From Oenanthe sinensis (Eukaryota > Streptophyta > Magnoliopsida > Apiales > Apiaceae): a DNA stretch of 64,000 nucleotides. Of this stretch, positions 23,266 through 35,187 are shown piece by piece; positions within the stretch are counted from its first letter, which is position 1; each line of letters begins with the position of its first letter. Where the stretch lies: assembly GCA_028671895.1 (NCBI GenBank), contig CM053809.1, positions 30,107,501 to 30,171,500 on the forward strand, in the 5' to 3' direction. Both the position numbers and the translations under genes were made by a program. Below the pieces are notes generated by a model. It was not told the origin of the DNA. It was given only the letters and a program-made list of their open reading frames with translations, and ran no database searches.

Positions 23266-24448
23266 CATTTTTGTCGTATATATTGGCAAATTTTAAAGAA
23301 GAATGGATCGGTGGGCAACTGGGCATGAATGCATGATGCGTGCAATATTTGGGTGATTGGGCGGTAGATTCGGTTTATCTCACCTTCAGCACTACTCCCT
23401 TCCCAATTTATACGTTATACGTGTAAATTTAAATTTAACTTTATTAACTTCCATTTATATTCACATAATAAAAAAAAAGTTCATTTTCTTTGGAGCATCC
23501 ACATAAAGGGAACTACCTTGATTATTTTTTGGAGTAATAATTGATTTGGAGGTTTATTTAATCAGGATTTTATATAATTCTTTTGAATTATAAAAAATCA
23601 TATAAATTCGGAGATATTGAACAATGTATACCAAGTTTTTAAAATTTTGATGGTATTAAATTAGCATTTAAAATTTTGATGGTGCTACATTAGATATTAA
23701 ATTAGAATTAAATTTTTTTAGGAATATTCAATTCACAGCTGTATTTAATATAGATTGTTGAAAAAAAAATTATATCAGTAGATTTTCTTGGATTTCATAA
23801 TTTTTTAAAATCTTACATAAAAGCGCAATATTACATGCACTCCACTTCTCCGTCAAATTGTGTGTGAGAATATAGAAATTTCGCATGAAAGCTAGAGTCA
23901 GCTATAATTTTTTAAAATTCATGATTTATTAATAACTTATTTATATCTTTTGAGATATAAATTAATATACAAAATATTACAGTAATAACATCATGAATAA
24001 ACAATAATACGTAGTTTCCTGATTGGGAAAATAGTGGAATAGTTTCTTGATTGGGGAAGATAGTGATAATATTAAGATTTTAATAACCAAACTAAAAATC
24101 AAATCCTATTAATTTTATTATGCACGGGGAATTGCTTATTATAATTGATGGACCCCAGCTGATTTATATTCTTTATTTTATTTTTTGAAAGGACATGACT
24201 CTGCTGATTGAATATTTTTTTAATAAAAAAGGACAGCTAGATTCCTCGCAGCAGCAGATGCCACATAGTTGTAGAGATTGCTAGAGAAATACAGCAGATA
24301 GAGATGCATAGTTGCATGTATGTATGCATGCATCACATATCAACCTCTCTTCTTATATTATAATTACTACTGTACTATTAGTACTAGTAGTATTTTCTTG
24401 GTTTCATTTCATATTTAGTTTGTTTTCTTCTTCTTTTTTTTAAAAAAG
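23266..24448. other. Spacer and promoter region upstream of the ACR gene
   Basis: AT-rich. A possible MITE starts at 23392 (TACTCCCTTCCCAATTTATACG) and may end near 23540 (GGAGTAATA). A purine/pyrimidine-rich 5' UTR-like stretch (TTTTCTTCTTCTTTTTTT) lies just before the ATG at 24449. No other gene recognised. Confidence 0.5.
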
Positions 24449-27400
24449 ATGGAGAATTGGTCCAGTAGTTGTGTTCAAGAAGATGATGAATTTGAGAAGC
24501 TTGTGCTTCGTATGAATCCCCCCAGGTTATTATCCCCCCCAACAATCTTTTGTTTCATTTCAAATGAATTGGGGTGCTCTAATTGTTCATATGAAATGTT
24601 ACAACTTCATATAGTATTTTAAGATGATGGTAATTAAGTTGTCAGTTCTCTTAAAAAACGTTAAGGTGTTAGTAGAACGACTTATAAGGATCATGTGTTA
24701 TATTCTAACCGTAATTGATGCCTGATTTTTTTTAAAAATCTTGTTCTTGATTTTAAAGGGTTACAGGTGATAATGCTTCCAACAAAAAAGCCACTTTGAT
24801 TAAGGTACCACTACACACTACTAGTACTAGTTTTTATAATTTGCTGAATTCCATTTTCTTGGGAGTAGTACAGCTACAGCATTTCTTGATTTTCAAATTA
24901 TGCATGTTTTCTTCTTCGTCAGGTTGATAGTGCTAATAAAAAAGGCAGCTTGTTAGAGGTGGTTCAGATTCTTACTGATATGAATCTTATTATCAAGCGT
25001 GCCTACATTTCTTCTGATGGTGACTGGTTCATGGATGGTACATTATCTACATATGAGTATATCTGTGATTTGTATTCTCTTCCTCGTCTATCTTTATTGG
25101 TGGTTATATCAATAAGTAAGCTTTTTTTTTTCCTGGTTTTAATGCAGTCTTTCATGTCACCGATCAATATGGTAACAAGCTCTCTGATGATAACATTGCT
25201 GAACGAATTCAGCAGGTCAGCTTGCTTTCATAATCTCACCCTGTTAAACAATAGTATAAGATCCATTTGGGACTCTCTCTAACACCTTAAGGTTTTAGAT
25301 GAGCTGGTTACTCAACATGGTATAAGAGCTCAGGTTGGTAGGAGTCACAAATGTGATCCACTCTTCAACCCAAAAAATGGGATTTCGAGTGAAGGGGAAT
25401 GTTAAAGAATAGTATAAGATTTATTTGGGTCTCTCTCTAACACCTTAAGGTTTTAGATGAGTTGGTTACTGAACATGGTATCAAAGCCAGGTTGGTAGGG
25501 ATCATCACATGTTCGCCTCCACGCCTCCTCGTCTCCCCCAATATTCTCACAATTTATGAGGGACACGAAGGCAAAAACTATGTCAAAAAATGGGCGTCTG
25601 TGATCCACTCGAAATCAAGAATAATATAAGATTCATTTGGGTCTCTCTCTAACCTTAAGATGTTAACACACCCCAATTACTTTTTTCATATTCGATATGA
25701 TATTTCTTGACATTTACCTTTTTTAAATGCTTTCGCTAGTTCAGCTGTAGATTCAGTAATCATGGTTATGGGCTTATGGCCAAGTTGTATTCAGTGTTAA
25801 CAGTGAATCTCAAATTTGTCAGCTACTGGACTAGTTGTAGTAATAAAAAAACATTTCAGATCAGAAACTAGACTGATGTTCATGTGTGAACAGAATGATT
25901 CTTTTCTTTTTGTTTTACAAGTTGCCAATTTGGATACCATTTTGTATTTCTCATTTTACTGCTTTTAATCTTGCTTGAGAGAAGCACTGAATAATGCTTG
26001 GGCAGATATTCTCAGTGAAACTGTCAACTTCGTATGCGACTTCTCCATAAACGCTTCATTCATGAGTCACGACCTCATGCTGATAAACTAGACTAAGAGA
26101 CGAAGTTGTGGTTGTATGCTTGCTTACAATACAGAAGTGTTTAAAGTTTTTGTTCAAAACCAGAAAAATAGCTCGACGATGAATAAAAGCTTAACACCTC
26201 TCATTCTCTTGTCTTTTTCAAAGGAAAGAGACAAAATATTGAGGCAAATCTAGCTCTCCAACAAGCTAGGACACGAGTCGAGAGGATTAATGCAATTTCA
26301 TAACTAGTTGGTGTTCGAGTCGTGTAATCGTTAATTATTGACATTGGTAAACGCTCCCAAAGCAATTTGATTATGATTCAATTCATGACGATCATATGTA
26401 GAAATTTCATAGTTAGATACCAAGATCTGATTATAAGTATTATCAAATGGAAAATGAATAAAATTCGTAGTTTAAAGGGCTAGCTATTCCTAAAGGGCCG
26501 AATAACTTCCTGATTGGAATTGGGGGGAAGTCCTTCCTTAGAAGTCACAAAGAGTCTTCTATGAATAAGAAAAAAGAAAGAGAATTGGAATCTGCAGTCA
26601 CCTTTTAATATAAAAGTTTGTGTAAAAACATAGGAGTTCAAATCCCAGTTTTAACGAAATCACATGTTACAGTCACTAGGACCAAGAGAGCGCAGCTTTC
26701 ACTCCTTGACAAGATCTGTCGGTGTCCAAGCTGCTGCAGGGTGCACCACCATCGAATTGACTGGAAAGGACCGTCCAGGATTGCTTTCAGAGGTGTTTGC
26801 TGTTCTTGCTGATTTTAAGTGTAATGTGGAGTCTGCAGAAGTGTGGACTCATAATTCAAGAATGGCATCAGTAGTTTACATCACGGATGAAATAGATAGA
26901 TTGCCAATTGAAGAGTCACTTCGACTTGCTGATATCAAACGGCATCTCCTTTATGTCCTGAAAGGAAATAGTGATAAGAGGGGAGCAAATAGTGCTGTTT
27001 CTGTGGGTTCAACTCATACTGAAAGAAGGCTGCACCAACTGATGTATGCTGATCGAGACTATGATACAAATGATACAGACTTCAGATCTGTGTGTGACTG
27101 TGTGAAAACCCATGTAACTGTAGAAGGTTGTGCAGATAAAGGCTACACAGTTGTAAACGTAAGGTGTCCAGATCGACCTAAGCTAATCTTTGACACAGTT
27201 TGCACACTGACAGATATGCAATATGTAGTATTCCATGGCGCCATAATTGCGGAGGGACCCGAGGCTTTACAGGTAATCCTTAATGCCCCTCAAAATTCTG
27301 TTTATTTTTGTTATCATTGAATTGAGATGAAAACTTTTTTCCCATAAATAAGACAACCTCGTGCCTTTGGATTCATCTAGTCTGTAAGATCCGTGACTGA

Positions 27401-28067
27401 ACCATGATCCTCTCAGATGCTCTTTCTGCAGTAGTTTAAGAATGTAAATAATATTGCTTATCAAGAAAATATGACAATCATGAATACCTGAATGTATCTG
27501 TAATTACGATATTTGATTACAGGAGTACTACATCAGGCATATTGATGGGTTCTCCATCAATTCTGAAGCAGAGAGGCAACGAGTTATTCATTGCTTGGAG
27601 GCGGCTATCAGGAGAAGAACGTCTGAGGTATAAAGTTGATACCAATTCTCATGTAGCTTATTGTTTGAACTTCTTTTGGTGAACTTATGAAGTTATTTCA
27701 ATTTCATGTTTATATGTTGCAGGGTATAAGTTTAGAATTATGTTGTGAAGACAGGGTCGGTCTTCTATCGGATGTAACTCGGATATTTAGAGAGAATGGT
27801 CTCTCAGTTGCACGGGCTGAAATAACCACCAAAGGGTCCCGGGCAGAGAATGTCTTCTATGTGACTGATCCATCAAGGATTCCAGTTAAACTTGAAACTA
27901 TCGAGGCAGTAAGAAATGAGATAGGAAGGTCTATATTGCGTGTGAAGAATGATGTTTACGCAAGTTCAACACCCCAGCAGACGGGAAGGTTTTCCTTTGG
28001 TAACATTTTCCGATCAAGTTCAGAGAAGTTTCTCTATAACCTGGGTTTAATAAATTCATGTTCTTGA
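24449..28067 (+). CDS. ACT-domain repeat (ACR) protein, complete, seven exons
   Basis: Exons 24449-24525, 24759-24804, 24923-25037, 25148-25215, 26673-27272, 27523-27627 and 27723-28067 join with GT-AG borders into one frame of 451 residues. The start MENWSSSCVQEDDEFEKLVL precedes the conserved RMNPPR motif. ACT domain 1 spans KVDSANKKGSLLEVVQILTD to DGDWFMDVFHVTDQYGNKL; ACT 2 is TTIELTGKDRPGLLSEVFAV; ACT 3 follows VNVRCPDRPKLIFDTVCTLT; ACT 4 is ISLELCCEDRVGLLSDVTRI; the C terminus is LYNLGLINSCS. ACR proteins are thought to sense amino acids through their ACT domains, by analogy with bacterial GlnD; some members respond to hormones or stress. Length fits the family (about 430-480). Intron 4 is long (1457 bases) and holds TRIM LTRs. 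A hAT element sits 150 bases beyond the stop. I cannot say which Arabidopsis ACR it matches. Confidence 0.93.
25242..25668 (+). mobile_element. TRIM array: three LTR-like repeats in ACR intron 4
   Basis: Two near-identical 76-bp repeats (25242-25317 and 25400-25475) start TGTTAAA and end AACA; a third, truncated copy lies at about 25613-25668. Each full copy is followed by a tRNA-Met primer-site-like sequence (TGGTATAAGAGC at 25318, TGGTATCAAAGC at 25476). A purine tract GTGAAGGGGAA precedes copy 2. Together these are the parts of a terminal-repeat retrotransposon in miniature, without coding sequence. Three LTRs suggest unequal recombination or a tandem insertion. Confidence 0.75.
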
Positions 28068-28223
28068 GTATGTTAGTGGGATGCTGGGAATTTGATGCAG
28101 CTGCTGTTATGTCTGAGCTTAGCTGGTAGGAAGCATTTAGTGAAAAGTGCTGTGTCAAACACTTATATTTTGTTATAAAAAAATTCCTTTAGATTTACTG
28201 CTTACACAAATAATTGTTGTATG

Positions 28224-29027
28224 TAGGGCTGCAAATGAACAGAGCTGTTCGTGAACAAAACTCGAGCTCGGCTCGTTTAAGTGAGCTCGACTCTGTTCGT
28301 TTATTAAAAGAACCTGATCTTGAACATAAAAATCCGCTCGGTTAGTAAATGAACCCGAGCCGAGCTTTATGCCTGTTCGGCTCGAGCTCGGCTCGTTCAG
28401 CTCGGGATCGGCTCGAGTTCAGCTCGAGTTCGGCTCGAGCTCGGCTCGGATAAAATTTATATATATTATAAATAAAAAAATATTATGAATAATTTAAATA
28501 TTTATATCATATTTAATATATTAATGTTTATATGAAGTTATTCATATTATATATATATATTGTTAAAAAAAGAATAAGTGTATACTATACATGTGGTTTT
28601 TATTTGTTTTACAGATGCTAAGAATCAGATTCTGGCATTTGCCTCCCAATTCCCAAATTTTGAATCTGTGATGTACTGATGTGTCTTACTTCTTGAATAT
28701 TTTATTTTTAAAATTTCTAAATATAATAATTAACACAAATTCAAATTTTATATTATATTTTTATTATGATATGTATAAATATATACACACACACATATAT
28801 TATAATGTATTTACATTTGATTATTTGAATCATATTTAATATATTAAGTATTAAATACATATGATTCAAATAAAATTATATGTTATAAAATTAAATTTAA
28901 TATATATAGTCACAACACAAAATTATATGTCATATAATTTAATATATATAATTTAATTAAATATTAAATCATATGTATTTAATATGTTATATATATTAAA
29001 TTTCATATGTTATAAAATTATGTATGT

Positions 29028-29058
<31 letters not shown>

Positions 29059-29929
29059 ACAACACAAATATGAAATTTCGAATTCAACATCAAGAATTTT
29101 ACATTTGTTAATAAATTGACCATAATTAAATATGTTACATTTGTATTATTATACATAATATATATATATCATTAAATTAAATATGTTACATTTGTATTAA
29201 TATATATATATATATATATATTAATAAATATAATACATTAAATTTGAGAATATCATTAAATTAAATATATCTTGACATCTGTAAGGTTGGATCGTCGAGA
29301 AATATTTTTAAAAAAATGGAAAGAACAATTCGTGACAAAACACTAGTTACGAATTCTAGTCAATATAGTAGTGATATACTAAGATCTCCAACCAAATCAA
29401 TTTTTTTAAAATTTAGAAATATCATTATATTAGATATATCCTGACATCCGCACGGTTGGATTGTCGAGAAATATTTTAAAAGAATAGAAACAATAATTCG
29501 TGACAATGCACTAGTTACGAGTACTAGTCAATATAATAGTGATATACTAAGATCTCCAACCAAATTAATTTTTTATTTTTTTAAAATTTGGGGATATCAT
29601 TATATTATACATATCTTGACATTCATATGGTTGGATTGTCGAGAAATATTTTTAGAAAAATAAAAACAACAATTCGTGACAAAACACTAGTTACGAGTAC
29701 TAGTCAATATAGTAATGATATACTAGAATTTTCAACCAAATTAATTTTTTATTTTTCGCGATTTGTTCGCGAACAACTCGTGTTCGACTCGTTTATTAGG
29801 AAACTCGGCTCGACTCGGTTCGTTTTAAAAAAAAGTCAAACTCGGCTCGGTTCGGTTCGTTTAAAAAAAAAGTCAAACTCGACTCGGCTCGGGCAAAACT
29901 CGGCTCGACTCTGTTCGTTTGCAGCCCTA
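28224..29929. mobile_element. 1.7-kb non-autonomous hAT element with 8-bp target duplication
   Basis: Ends are TAGGGCTGCAAATGAACAGA on the left and, inverted from 29929, TAGGGCTGCAAACGAACAGA on the right. GTTGTATG flanks both ends (28216-28223 and 29930-29937), a perfect 8-bp target duplication as hAT transposases make. Subterminal regions are dense in GAGCTCGGCTCG and CGGCTCGACTCG words. The interior is AT-rich without a transposase frame and carries a threefold repeat (separate entry). Confidence 0.92.
29250..29756. repeat. Three tandem units of about 170 bp inside the hAT element
   Basis: Units begin near 29250, 29420 and 29593. Each contains TTGGAT(C/T)GTCGAGAAATATTTT, AACAATTCGTGACAA, CACTAGTTACGA and GTGATATACTAAGATCTCCAAC (slightly changed in unit 3). 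Divergence between units is modest. Confidence 0.85.
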
Positions 29930-30037
29930 GTTGTATGACATAAGATATGGAAATGTTGTTGCAGTGGAAAATTAATTGGGCTTGTATGTTTTGATGCCAG
30001 ACTTCCAAATATTGTGAAATGACACTATACAAATCTA

Positions 30038-30876
30038 TAAATTCCCGCCAACCCTCTCCTCCAGTCCTCCCTCTCGTCGTTTAGTAATAATAATCACATT
30101 ATCACACTATTCTTATCGCACAAATTGAAATTAATGAATGAAATATGGCTCTGTCACTAATTATTATTTAGCAAGGCTGAATTGATTCGAATTTGAGTTC
30201 GAATAAGAAAATATGTTCAATAACACTATCGAACATTGTTTGGTTTGTTAAAAAAAATTGAGTTCGATAATAAAAAATTCAGTTTATAGGTATAAACGTA
30301 TAAAAAATCGAATTGTTCGATTATTCAAATTCGATAAAGTCAATTCGATATGTTATTAAACTCCTGTTCAGACAAGAAAATACAAGAAATCTGTTTGATA
30401 ATATTATCAAACATTATTCAATCTCTGTCAAAAAAAAACATTATTCAATCTCAAATTCGATAGCAGCAGCACTATGTTGAGAACTCATCGGAAAGGACAA
30501 GTACTATCATTAGTAATAGTATGGAATTGACTATTATTGTCTTTCTCAAATTCAGACATAATCAGAATCAGGAGGCCTTTTTTTTCTTTTTTTTTTGTTG
30601 AAACCAGGAGTGCTATAATCACTGTTCATGAACCTCCAATTTATTTCAAAACAAAAAAAACATCTTTCGATTAAAACACCGGATTCATCAATACACAACT
30701 TATCTTGTAGTCATCAATTAGTTGTTTTTTTCATCGCTCAACATAGAAATACAAAATACCAATATTGAAAATTGGGTGTGATCCATGGATAGTAGCCACA
30801 CATTCGGGGCTTCCAATTCCTCAACCCCATTGGCTATAATAAGGGAAAAGGAGAGCTCAAGTAATGTGATTCAACT
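30038..30876. other. Spacer and 3' flank of the cyclophilin gene
   Basis: AT-rich; no gene recognised. Repeated AATTCGA and TTCGATAA words occur at 30180-30460. The end of the region is probably the cyclophilin 3' UTR. Confidence 0.5.
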
Positions 30877-33800
30877 TCAAACCATCGGAAGCTCTCCACA
30901 ATCACTGATGACAACCTTCAACCTAGGACGATCTCCCCTGTCAGTCTCCTGGGACTCAATCAGCCTAACAACATCCATGCCTTCTATTACTTGGCCAAAC
31001 ACCACATGCTTCTTATCTAACCACGGTGTCTGTCAATAATCAGAGACAAACGTCAGTCAAACGAGATTCGGTATGATGCAAGTCAGGTCGCTATGTCTAC
31101 CACCATCAAATTAAGTTTGATCCATAATAAAAACTATGGCTTTTAAATATCCATTTGATAAATGTACCTGTTCAGTGCAAATGAAAAATTGACTACCATT
31201 CGTATTGGGCCCAGCATTTGCCATACTAACTATGCCAGGTCCAGTATGTGTCACTGCAAATTTCAAATTATTAGAGAAATATAAGTTAATATACAGGCTT
31301 CAAACATAATATTATATAAGTATCGCTATAGCATTATTAAAAGTCTCAAGAATAGATTTTGAAAGCCGGTAGTCGACCTATCATTCAACTGCATTCCTAG
31401 TAAGCCAATTTTATGTAGGAGAGGAGATGCATGAGAAGATATGAGAAGATATAGGCTTAATTACATTCCCAGTTCAGAACCACAAACAGTATGAAGTAAC
31501 TGTAAACTACAGCAGCATATACAATGAAGCCATTACTAATATATTAAAAATTGAAACCTATCAGAAAACATTTAGCATTCCTGGTGGCAAACCTATGCTC
31601 CCACCATAAGCGATAATATTACTGCTACTCATTTGAAAGTGATCCTAAACTTCGTTTACCATAATGAACTTAAGTGAGGAGGGCTAACTTACATTGGAAG
31701 TTTTCATCTTTGAACGTACGGCCATATATGCTCTTTCCACCAGTTCCCTGAAATCAAATAGTCGATGGCAGGGATTACTTGACATACCTTGCAGGCAGCT
31801 TACAATTATAGATATTATTAAGAAACATTACACAGCAATATATTTAATACTTCGTGGATAACAGTTGGTCTTGGAAAGGAACAGACTGAAAAGGAACTTA
31901 CCAGCCAGAGTACACAGCTCTAAAGCATTATTTATATACTTGCAGTGTCAAAAGAACTAGTCAATCAAGTTTTTGGATTCTGAACTAGGCACATAACTGT
32001 TTCTAAGAAATTTACTAGTCTAAAAAGAATGGAATAGTTAGACCTAATTTCATATGGCAAGGTACGGGTCCTCAAAATCTCAATTAAAAAAATGAATTGA
32101 CAAAGCTATTGGGATTCATAATTTGCCAACGGTCCATTTCCTACATCCCTGTGTTTCTCTCAAACACATCACTGGAAATGGAAACAGGAAAAATAATGGG
32201 ACAACCAAAAGCTTGAGGAAGAGTAATATTTCAATAGTAAACAATGTTGCATGCCTCGAGAATCCCAGCATAAAAAAAGTGGTATTTTATTTTGTCTTTA
32301 AAAATAATGAATATATCAAGGGAACAACTTTAAATCTCTGTACATACTCATATCTTAGCTGGTCCTCTCTTCCAAAGTGTATCTAGGATTAGGACTATAA
32401 AAATGTTAGTATTAGAAGTTATTTTGGCAAATGGATAGTAGACAAGTAATAACAAACCAGATTACCAGAGTAATATCTTCTGCCTACAGGAACAATACCG
32501 TCATATACTCATATGAGGATTTATAGCCACACATAATTTGCATAACCTAATTTAAACCCACATAGTGATAGGTCACTCTTCACCAAAACCGTTAGGATTA
32601 AGGAATAAAACATATTAAACAGAAACATGAATCTTTTGCCTACAAAACAGATGATAATATTAAGCACATGACTGATTATTCAATACTTCAACTTAAATAT
32701 TACTTCAGTAGAAAGCACAGTGAAACAATCATATAAGGATAGAGATATAAGCGGACCCGATAACATTTTCTAGAAACACTTCAAATTTGGAGGAAAAGAT
32801 GGTGTACCAAAATTTATTAAAATGAAGGAAACAACTGTTGGAACCTTCTACAAGAAGTAGCATGCACGTCTAAAATTCATTGTGCGACTAGTACTATTTA
32901 AATCTCTTCAAGTAAGTAAAATATTCATTTTTTGAACACTCCAGCTAAACCCGAAGAACTATGTGCTCTTTCGTAAGATTCTTAAATTACTTACTGAAAA
33001 GAAGAAATGAAAACAGAGAGAAAAAGTCCCCTTTAATTTATATTGCCAAGCATTACGATACTTAAATCATGCCACTCCAGTAGTAACAATGCATGTATAA
33101 CTTTCATATTTACTTGAAATTCATTGTTATGGTTGTCTATGACTTATGGTCTGGTTAATGACATTTTACTTGCAAGCATTTTTTTTCCAGCGATGCAATT
33201 GAAAGTAGAGTATCAGTTGAGTGATGAAAAGGTCATTTTTTTCCTCTATAGTAGAAGGAAGGATAACATACATTTCCTTTATCAAAATCTCCTCCTTGAA
33301 TCATAAATTGCTTAATGACACGATGAAACGCGGATCCTTTGTAGCCAAAGCCCTTCTCGCCTAATCAAGATAATTGAACTTCAGATATAAATAAAGAAAC
33401 AATTTCATCAAAGAATAAAGGAAAACAGTAGAATCATAAATATTGTAAACAACCTGTGCACAGTGCACGGAAATTCTCAGTTGTTTTTGGCACATCATTC
33501 CCAAACAATCCAATCACAATTCTCCCAACAGGCTTTCCTTCCGGATTTCCAATACTGATATCAAAAAACACTTTCTGGGTTACTTTCGATTGCAGCTCTG
33601 GTTCCTGAAAAATACAATCAAAGTAAACAATGCCATGAAACATAATAAATAAAATTTACAACATTTCTAGCACCAAACTCAATTACCTCTTAGGCACAAA
33701 ACAAGACCTAATTTTACATTATATAAAATAAACTACTCTCAACTATGTAGAAAGGGTCCACTTCCGCAGGCACAAAACAGTAACACCAAACCATAAAATC

Positions 33801-34287
33801 AAGATTCAAATTTTATACTTGCCCATTTCCAAGAGTGAGTAGCTAAACAAGTCTTTTCTCACAATACAATCAAGAAACTAGCTACCAGCAAAAAAAAAAC
33901 ATTAGACACGGTGAATCGAATAATCAATAGTACAGTTAGGAAAACGCATAAATACCTGAGCCATAGCACGGACAGACCCAACAAGTGGAGCGGCTTTTCC
34001 CAATGATGAATTAACAGGAACAATACGCAATGAGGAGGATGAGCCACAAAAGAAGCTTGAGTTTGAAAAAGAAACCACATTTTGTGAAGTCAACATAGAC
34101 GGCTTAACTAGATTACTAGATAACAGGCTTCTTGGGTGACTAGCTGAGTAAAGAGACCCAACATTCGACTATAAACAAATAAATGTAAATTAATCAAGAA
34201 GAGTGTAAAAATATACTAGTAATTCAAGAAAAGTAGAATTAGGGTTTAAGAGATTATTACCCAAGCAGAGAAGTGAAGTGATGCCAT
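30877..34287 (-). CDS. CYP20-2: Chloroplast peptidyl-prolyl cis-trans isomerase, CYP20-2 type, seven exons
   Basis: Exons 34261-34287, 33956-34168, 33454-33604, 33272-33360, 31693-31747, 31168-31253 and 30877-31029 join into 257 residues with GT-AG borders. Residues 1-80 are Ser-rich and low in acidic residues, as in a chloroplast transit peptide (MASLHFSAWSNVGSLYS). The cyclophilin domain follows: VFFDISIGNPEGKPVGRIVI, ENFRALCTGEKGFGYKGSAF, HRVIKQFMIQGGDFDKGN, GPNTNGSQFFICT, WLDKKHVVFGQVIEGMDVV, CGELPMV. Catalytic/ligand residues Arg, Phe, Met, Gln, Trp and His are kept. ISIGNPEGK, EKGFGYKGS and ESQETDRGDRPR match the Arabidopsis thylakoid cyclophilin CYP20-2 (TLP20) better than ROC4. It would speed proline isomerisation in plastid protein folding. 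Intron 4 is long (about 1.5 kb). Confidence 0.92.
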
Positions 34288-35187
34288 GTGATGAAGAGGA
34301 ACACAACCACACTTTATTACAACAAACCCCCCAACACGATCAAGAGATGGACGATGATTTTTACGGAGAAGATAAGACTTATAATGTTTTTTTTATCTGG
34401 GACTGGGTATGTATTTTATATGTTGGAAATGAACTTCACAATATAGATAAAATGGATGGATAAAATATTGGCGGGTTTAGCCTTTATTTAGAGATTAATT
34501 AAAGATACATTTTCTTTTTGTACGGATCGAAAAAATACTGTATTAATTTAATAAAATTTCTCATTTATCAAGCTCTTACTTACAATTTCACAAGATTAAA
34601 TATTAATGATGATACCCAAACGGCCAAAACTATGTTCTTTTCGGTAGCAGCAACGGTGGTGTTTGTTTTATTCGATACATATCTTGAAGTTTAAGATTTG
34701 ATTATTTGTAAGTAATTTATAAATTAATTTTTTTAATTTAATATTATATTATAAAATGAATACTCTCTCTTTTAAAGGTAATCTCTAATAATTTGTTGTA
34801 ATTGAAATTTTTTTTAGGCAGATTTTATACACTATACGTTGTAATTGTTGAAATTTCATAATCTAAATAGCCCCTAACCATGATTCTAAATGACTCGGAT
34901 TATTTTTTCCAATTATCCTGCTCCTGACTTGTAATCAAAACAAACCACCAGGTACAATGTACACCTATGAATGCAAAAGTTTGTCCGGGATTGGTAATTC
35001 CAATGCACTGAACAGGTTGTCCTCTATATAAAGCTTTTCCTTCTACACTCTATATTTAAAATTGGTTCCTAAACTTGTGATTCACAACTTGCACTAGTAA
35101 CAACTATGACACAAAAATCTTATACATAGTAATCTACTGTACATCTTATCACATCGCACAAGGATTGCATATGTTACAAAACAGAAG
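34288..35187. other. CYP20-2 promoter region and EXA1-type 3' flank
   Basis: Both neighbours read leftwards, so this holds the upstream region of the cyclophilin and the 3' UTR of the GYF gene. A TATA-like TATAAAAT (minus strand, 34413-34420) lies about 126-133 bases upstream of the cyclophilin ATG. No other gene recognised. Confidence 0.5.
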
